DNA of 7,767 bases from contig JAUIEH010000112.1 in the NCBI GenBank assembly GCA_030428405.1, positions 1 to 7,767 on the forward strand, written 5' to 3'. Position numbers and translations under genes: made by a program. Source of the stretch: Alphaproteobacteria bacterium. Its GTDB lineage: Bacteria > Pseudomonadota > Alphaproteobacteria > Caulobacterales > Maricaulaceae. A model generated the notes under the pieces. It saw nothing but the letters and a program-made list of their open reading frames with translations, made no database searches and was not told where the DNA came from. Shown here piece after piece: positions 5,115-7,767 of the stretch; position 1 is the stretch's first letter, and every line of letters starts with the position of its first letter.

Positions 5115-6038
5115 ATGGGAACAGGAAGCCACGTCTTTCAAGACGATCCGCGCAACGCAGATATCAAAATCTGGGTGAACGGCGAGCTGAAGCCGCGCGC
5201 ACAAGCCACCGTGTCGGTCTTCGATTCCGGGTTCATTCTCGGCGACGGCGTCTGGGAAGGACTGCGCCTGCACAAGGGCAAGTTCGTCTTTCTCGACGCC
5301 CATATCGAGCGCCTGTTCGAAGGCGCCAAAGCGCTCGACATGGATATCGGGATGAGCCGCGAAGAGATTGCGGCCGCTCTCTACGCCACCGCGCAAGCCA
5401 ACGGCATGACAGACGGCGCGCATGCGCGTCTAATGGTGACGCGGGGCATCAAGGCCACGCCGTATCAGGACCCGCGCGTCACGATCGGCAAGCCGACCGT
5501 GGTCATCATCGTCGAGTGGAAGACCGCCGCCGCCTCCGTCACCACGAACGGGCTGAGCCTCTTCACCGCCCATGTCCGGCGCGGCTATCCCGACGTGCAG
5601 GACCCCAAGCTCAACACGCACTCCAAGCTGAACTGCATCTTCGCCTGCATTCAGGCCGCCAAAGCCGGCGCGGACGAAGCGTTGATGCTCGACCCGCACG
5701 GCTTCGTGGCGACGTGCAACTCGACGCATTTCTTCATCGTGCGCAAAGGCGAAGTCTGGACGTCGACGGGCGATTACTGCCTGACCGGCATTACGCGCGC
5801 CAATGTCCTGGCGATGTGCCGGCGCCACAATATTCCGTGCTTTGAGAAGCGCTTCTCCCTGAGCGAGGTCTATTCAGCCGACGAAGCCTTCGTCACCGGC
5901 ACATTCGCCGGCCTGGCGCCGGTCACCACAGTCGATGGCCGTACAATCGGCGCGGGCGCGCTCGGCCCTGTCACCAAGCGCCTTCAGGGCCATTACCGTG
6001 CACTGATGGATGAAGACGCCGGCGTGACCGAGGCCTAG
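5115..6038 (+). CDS. Class IV PLP-dependent aminotransferase, BCAT-like, atypical active site
   Basis: A 307-aa cytosolic aminotransferase of fold type IV, the group holding branched-chain and D-amino acid aminotransferases and aminodeoxychorismate lyase. Visible motifs: VSVFDSGFILGDGVWEGLRL (33-52), the HIER segment (63-66), ADEALMLDPHGFV (186-198), CLTGITRANV (222-231; PLP-phosphate loop) and GTFAGLAPV (262-270). The Glu that pairs with the PLP ring nitrogen in classic members (E. coli IlvE E193) is T200 here, and the following Asn is H205, within ATCNSTHFFIV (199-209). In the catalytic-Lys region DPKLNTHSKLN (163-173) the lysine could be K165 or K171; a gap-free alignment puts Asn167 at the usual place. 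I recall the same ATCNST-like signature in plant BCAT-like proteins fused to a sulfotransferase-like domain. The ATG at 5115 lacks a clear Shine-Dalgarno; an in-frame ATG at 5007 would overlap the previous gene by 41 nt and add a non-family extension. The substrate is unknown. Confidence 0.9.
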   Translation: MGTGSHVFQDDPRNADIKIWVNGELKPRAQATVSVFDSGFILGDGVWEGLRLHKGKFVFLDAHIERLFEGAKALDMDIGMSREEIAAALYATAQANGMTDGAHARLMVTRGIKATPYQDPRVTIGKPTVVIIVEWKTAAASVTTNGLSLFTAHVRRGYPDVQDPKLNTHSKLNCIFACIQAAKAGADEALMLDPHGFVATCNSTHFFIVRKGEVWTSTGDYCLTGITRANVLAMCRRHNIPCFEKRFSLSEVYSADEAFVTGTFAGLAPVTTVDGRTIGAGALGPVTKRLQGHYRALMDEDAGVTEA

Positions 6039-6048
6039 GGGCGAGAAG

Positions 6049-6351
6049 ATGGCTCAAGATTCCACATTTCAAGTCGAACGCGAGGACGGCGCGGATAAGG
6101 GCCGCTACGTTATTCGCGCGAATGGCGCTGAAGCCGAGATGACCTATTCCCACGCGGGGGTTTTGCAGATCATCATTGATCATACGGAAGTGCCGGACGC
6201 GCTGCGCGGCACGGGCGCCGGCCAGGCGATGGTCGCGCAAGCCGTGCAGGATGCGCGCGCGGGCGGCTACAAGATCATCCCGCTCTGCCCGTTCGCCAAA
6301 GCGCAGTTCGATAAGCATCCGGAATGGGCCGACGTGCGGTCCGGCGCATGA
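6049..6351 (+). CDS. Mini GNAT N-acetyltransferase, Acetyltransf_CG/COG2388 type (second copy)
   Basis: A 100-aa minimal GNAT protein, 10 nt after the aminotransferase stop. It has the full family signature: DHTEVPDALRGTGAGQAM (44-61), with H45-T46 and the acetyl-CoA loop R53-G-T-G-A-G58, and IIPLCPFAKAQFDKHPEWAD (76-95) with C80. The H45 to C80 spacing of 35 matches, from memory, the H41/C76 pair highlighted in the Arabidopsis minimal acetyltransferase At1g77540. This copy therefore looks catalytically intact, unlike the first copy, where His is Arg. Its stop codon overlaps the start of the sulfotransferase-like gene as ATGA, so translation is likely coupled. The Shine-Dalgarno is weak (GCGAGAAG just upstream). 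The acetyl acceptor is unknown; an amine or amino acid handled by its neighbours is one guess. Confidence 0.88.
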   Translation: MAQDSTFQVEREDGADKGRYVIRANGAEAEMTYSHAGVLQIIIDHTEVPDALRGTGAGQAMVAQAVQDARAGGYKIIPLCPFAKAQFDKHPEWADVRSGA

Positions 6352-7088
6352 GCGGCGAGGACACGATCCGCATTTGCGGCTGGTCGGGGCCGCGCAATCT
6401 GTCCACGGCACTGATGCGCGCCTGGGAGAACCGGCCTGATTGCGCGGTCTGGGACGAGCCGTTTTACGCAGCCTATCTGGTCGAGACCGGTCATGATCAT
6501 CCGGGCCGGGACGAGGTCATCAGCGCATGCGAAGCCGACCGCGCCAAAGTGGCGGCCGCTTGCGCCGGCCCGGCGCCGGACGGTGCGCCGCTCTTCTATC
6601 AAAAGCAGATGAGCCAGCACATGCCGGACGACGCCGACATGTCGTGGACGGATGGCTGCCGGCATTTCTTCTTGATCCGCGACCCGGCCGACGTCGCGGC
6701 GAGCTATGCCGCCGTGCGCGAAAAACCCGGCGCTGAAGAACTCGGCTTCATCCGTCAGCGCGCGCTCTATGACGAGATTTCAATCCGCCAGGGCGCGGCC
6801 CCGCCCGTCATCGATGCGCGCGATCTGCGTCAGGACCCGCGCGCGATATTGAGCAAGCTCTGTTCAGCGTTAGACATTGCTTTCGATGAGGCCATGCTGT
6901 CCTGGCCGGCCGGAAAGCGCGCATCCGACGGGATCTGGGCGCCTTACTGGTACGCCTCGGTTGAAAAATCGACCGGCTTTGCGCCCTGGAAGCCGAGCAC
7001 GCACGAATTGCCCGACGACCTCCTCCCCATCGTCGAGATATGCCGCCCGCACTTCGAAGAGATGAGCGCGCGCAGACTGACCGCTTAA
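6348..7088 (+). CDS. Sulfotransferase-like P-loop protein, partner of the class IV aminotransferase
   Basis: A 246-aa soluble protein of the sulfotransferase superfamily. The 5'-phosphosulfate-binding loop is seen as CGWSGPRNLSTALMRAW (10-26), in the place of the family's PR-x-GT/ST loop. The 3'-phosphate-binding motif is FFLIRDPADVAASYAA (107-122), with R111 and S119 as expected for PAPS binding. DEPFYAAYL (36-44) is characteristic of this subgroup. Whether it transfers sulfate, or binds another nucleotide, is unknown. The ATG at 6348 overlaps the preceding stop by 4 nt (ATGA); an in-frame upstream ATG at 6324 would only add residues inside the previous gene. From memory, a domain with the same WSxPRxxSTxLM and DEPLY signatures is fused to a class IV aminotransferase in plant BCAT-like proteins, so the two genes probably act together. 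It is the last gene of the plus-strand cluster; the next gene is 210 nt away. Confidence 0.82.
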   Translation: MSGEDTIRICGWSGPRNLSTALMRAWENRPDCAVWDEPFYAAYLVETGHDHPGRDEVISACEADRAKVAAACAGPAPDGAPLFYQKQMSQHMPDDADMSWTDGCRHFFLIRDPADVAASYAAVREKPGAEELGFIRQRALYDEISIRQGAAPPVIDARDLRQDPRAILSKLCSALDIAFDEAMLSWPAGKRASDGIWAPYWYASVEKSTGFAPWKPSTHELPDDLLPIVEICRPHFEEMSARRLTA

Positions 7089-7110
7089 GGACGATTTTGA
7101 ATTGAGCGCC

Positions 7111-7136
7111 TATGCGGCGCAGCTCCGCGGCGCATA
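7111..7136. terminator. Hairpin after the sulfotransferase-like gene, possible terminator
   Basis: TATGCG-G-CGC, loop AGCTCC, GCG-G-CGCATA: nine base pairs with one G-G mismatch, 22 nt after the stop at 7088. No U-run follows, so it is a weak terminator at best. The right arm runs into the palindrome CGCATATGCG (7131-7140). Confidence 0.35.
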
Positions 7137-7150
7137 TGCGTATACATATG
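7131..7150. repeat. Nested AT-rich palindromes in the 3' spacer
   Basis: CGCATATGCG (7131-7140) is a perfect palindrome. CATATG occurs at 7133-7138 and again at 7145-7150, flanking CGTATA. This could be a protein-binding site or part of the preceding hairpin. The rest of the 7089-7298 spacer holds no supportable gene. Confidence 0.35.
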
Positions 7151-7242
7151 TTCGACGCACAGTATTTCGAAGCGACCTCGGCGCGGGCCTGGCTCCGCCT
7201 GCCCTTCGGTTAAGGCGCGGAAAACAGCCGGCAGGCGAAGAC

Positions 7243-7270
7243 TCGACAAGGCCATTTGTTCATGTATTGT
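7243..7270 (+). promoter_or_regulatory. Candidate sigma70 promoter of the VOC gene
   Basis: TCGACA (7243-7248; 5 of 6 to TTGACA), a 16-nt spacer and TATTGT (7265-7270; 4 of 6 to TATAAT). Transcription would start near 7277, just before AGGGG (7285-7289), giving a very short leader. Confidence 0.4.
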
Positions 7271-7298
7271 TCCCACTCATTCAGAGGGGACCGGTCGC

Positions 7299-7634
7299 AT
7301 GAAGATCGATTATGTGGAGCTGCCTGCGCCGGATTTGGCCGCCATGAAAGCGTTTTACGGACAGGCCTTTGGCTGGAGCTTCAAAGACTACGGCGAGAAT
7401 TACGCCGACATTCTCGGCGCGGGCATGTCGGCGGGCCTCAACCCGCACGCGGTCGCCTCACGCGAGGGCGCGCTCGTTATTCTGTATAGCGATGACCTGG
7501 AGGCCGCAGAGACGGCCGTAACGGGCGCCGGCGCCGAAATCGTCGCGCGACACGACTTTCCTGGCGGCCGGCGCATTCACTTCGTCGATCCGTGCGGCAA
7601 CGAACTCGCCATCTGGACCAAAGCTGACGCTTAA
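7299..7634 (+). CDS. VOC (glyoxalase/bleomycin-resistance fold) family protein
   Basis: A 111-aa single-domain vicinal-oxygen-chelate protein, the size of one beta-alpha-beta-beta-beta pair set. The N-terminal signature IDYVELPAPDLAAMKAFYGQ (3-22) leads to FGWSF (24-28). The C-terminal signature is RRIHFVDPCGNELAIW (91-106). Candidate metal ligands are E7, H94 and E102, so metal binding is possible but not proven. The family ranges from glyoxalase I to dioxygenases and antibiotic-binding proteins, and nothing here fixes the substrate. The Shine-Dalgarno AGGGG (7285-7289) lies 9 nt before the ATG. The gene sits 210 nt beyond the sulfotransferase-like gene and has its own promoter candidate, so it is probably a separate unit. 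It converges with the minus-strand gene entering from the right edge, 39 nt away. Confidence 0.88.
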   Translation: MKIDYVELPAPDLAAMKAFYGQAFGWSFKDYGENYADILGAGMSAGLNPHAVASREGALVILYSDDLEAAETAVTGAGAEIVARHDFPGGRRIHFVDPCGNELAIWTKADA

Positions 7635-7641
7635 GCGGAAG

Positions 7642-7671
7642 GCGCGCATCACTGCGATTGCATCGGCGCGC
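7642..7671. terminator. Possible bidirectional terminator between convergent genes
   Basis: GCGCGC (7642-7647) and GCGCGC (7666-7671) can pair across an 18-nt loop containing a TGC/GCA minor stem. It sits exactly between the stops of the VOC gene and the convergent minus-strand gene. There is no strong U-run. Confidence 0.3.
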
Positions 7672-7673
7672 GC

Positions 7674-7766
7674 TTATTGCTGGCCCTGCACGATCTCCTC
7701 GCCACTGGCTTCGCGCATGGCGCTGAGCATGATGGGGTCCGCGAACCATCGCTGGAACCAGAAGGC
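7674..7766 (-). CDS. C-terminus of an unidentified protein (5' part beyond the window)
   Basis: The minus strand reads 30 residues and then TAA at 7676-7674, beginning AFWFQRWFADP and ending EEIVQGQQ. The composition (Trp, Phe and acidic residues ending in a polar tail) looks like a genuine protein end. The short interval to the convergent VOC stop also fits normal gene packing. The fragment is too short to assign to a family. Confidence 0.5.
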   Translation of the reverse strand, partial: AFWFQRWFADPIMLSAMREASGEEIVQGQQ

Positions 7767-7767
7767 G

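Noticed and set aside
7102..7302. 66-codon frame in the spacer before the VOC gene
   Set aside because: No Shine-Dalgarno, Arg/Ala-rich sequence, crosses the hairpin and the predicted VOC promoter, and overlaps the VOC start; no sign of a real protein.
1..7767. tRNA, rRNA, CRISPR array, transposase, phage or toxin-antitoxin genes
   Set aside because: I read both strands for cloverleaf-like, repeat-spacer and recombinase signatures and found none; all long coding regions are accounted for by chromosomal-type genes.

Overview
The window is a compact, GC-rich bacterial chromosomal segment. Alphaproteobacteria is my best guess, from base composition, dense packing and gene types. There is no 16S or other taxonomic marker, so this is inference. 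I see no tRNA, rRNA, CRISPR array, insertion sequence or phage gene.

Left block (1-1645, minus strand): a 1-Cys (Prx6-type) peroxiredoxin gene is followed 81 nt downstream by the 5' two-thirds of cydA, encoding cytochrome bd quinol oxidase subunit I, which runs off the left edge. Both fit oxygen/peroxide handling. A 201-nt divergent spacer separates this block from a plus-strand gene for an exported protein with two retropepsin-like DTG domains (1847-2860).

Middle block: a crotonase-fold gene (2955-3749) lacks both hydratase glutamates but has the glutamate expected of a delta3,delta2-enoyl-CoA isomerase. Its leader carries a striking TTGACGT-CA-ACGTCAA dyad resembling operators of MerR-type regulators of acyl-CoA catabolism. 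A convergent minus-strand gene (4550-3498) encodes an unrecognised exported, Ala-rich, Cys-containing helical protein. Its 3' end runs antisense through the last ~250 nt of the crotonase gene.

Right block (4754-7088, plus strand): the most interesting part. Two mini-acetyltransferases of the Acetyltransf_CG/COG2388 type flank an unusual class IV PLP aminotransferase. The second acetyltransferase overlaps (ATGA) a sulfotransferase-like P-loop gene. From memory, plant 'branched-chain-amino-acid aminotransferase-like' proteins fuse this same sulfotransferase-like domain to this same atypical aminotransferase. The bacterial neighbours therefore look like the split form of one uncharacterised functional unit, with the mini-GNATs as possible partners. 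A VOC/glyoxalase-fold gene with its own plausible promoter follows (7299-7634). A converging gene fragment of unknown function enters from the right edge (7766-7674, minus).
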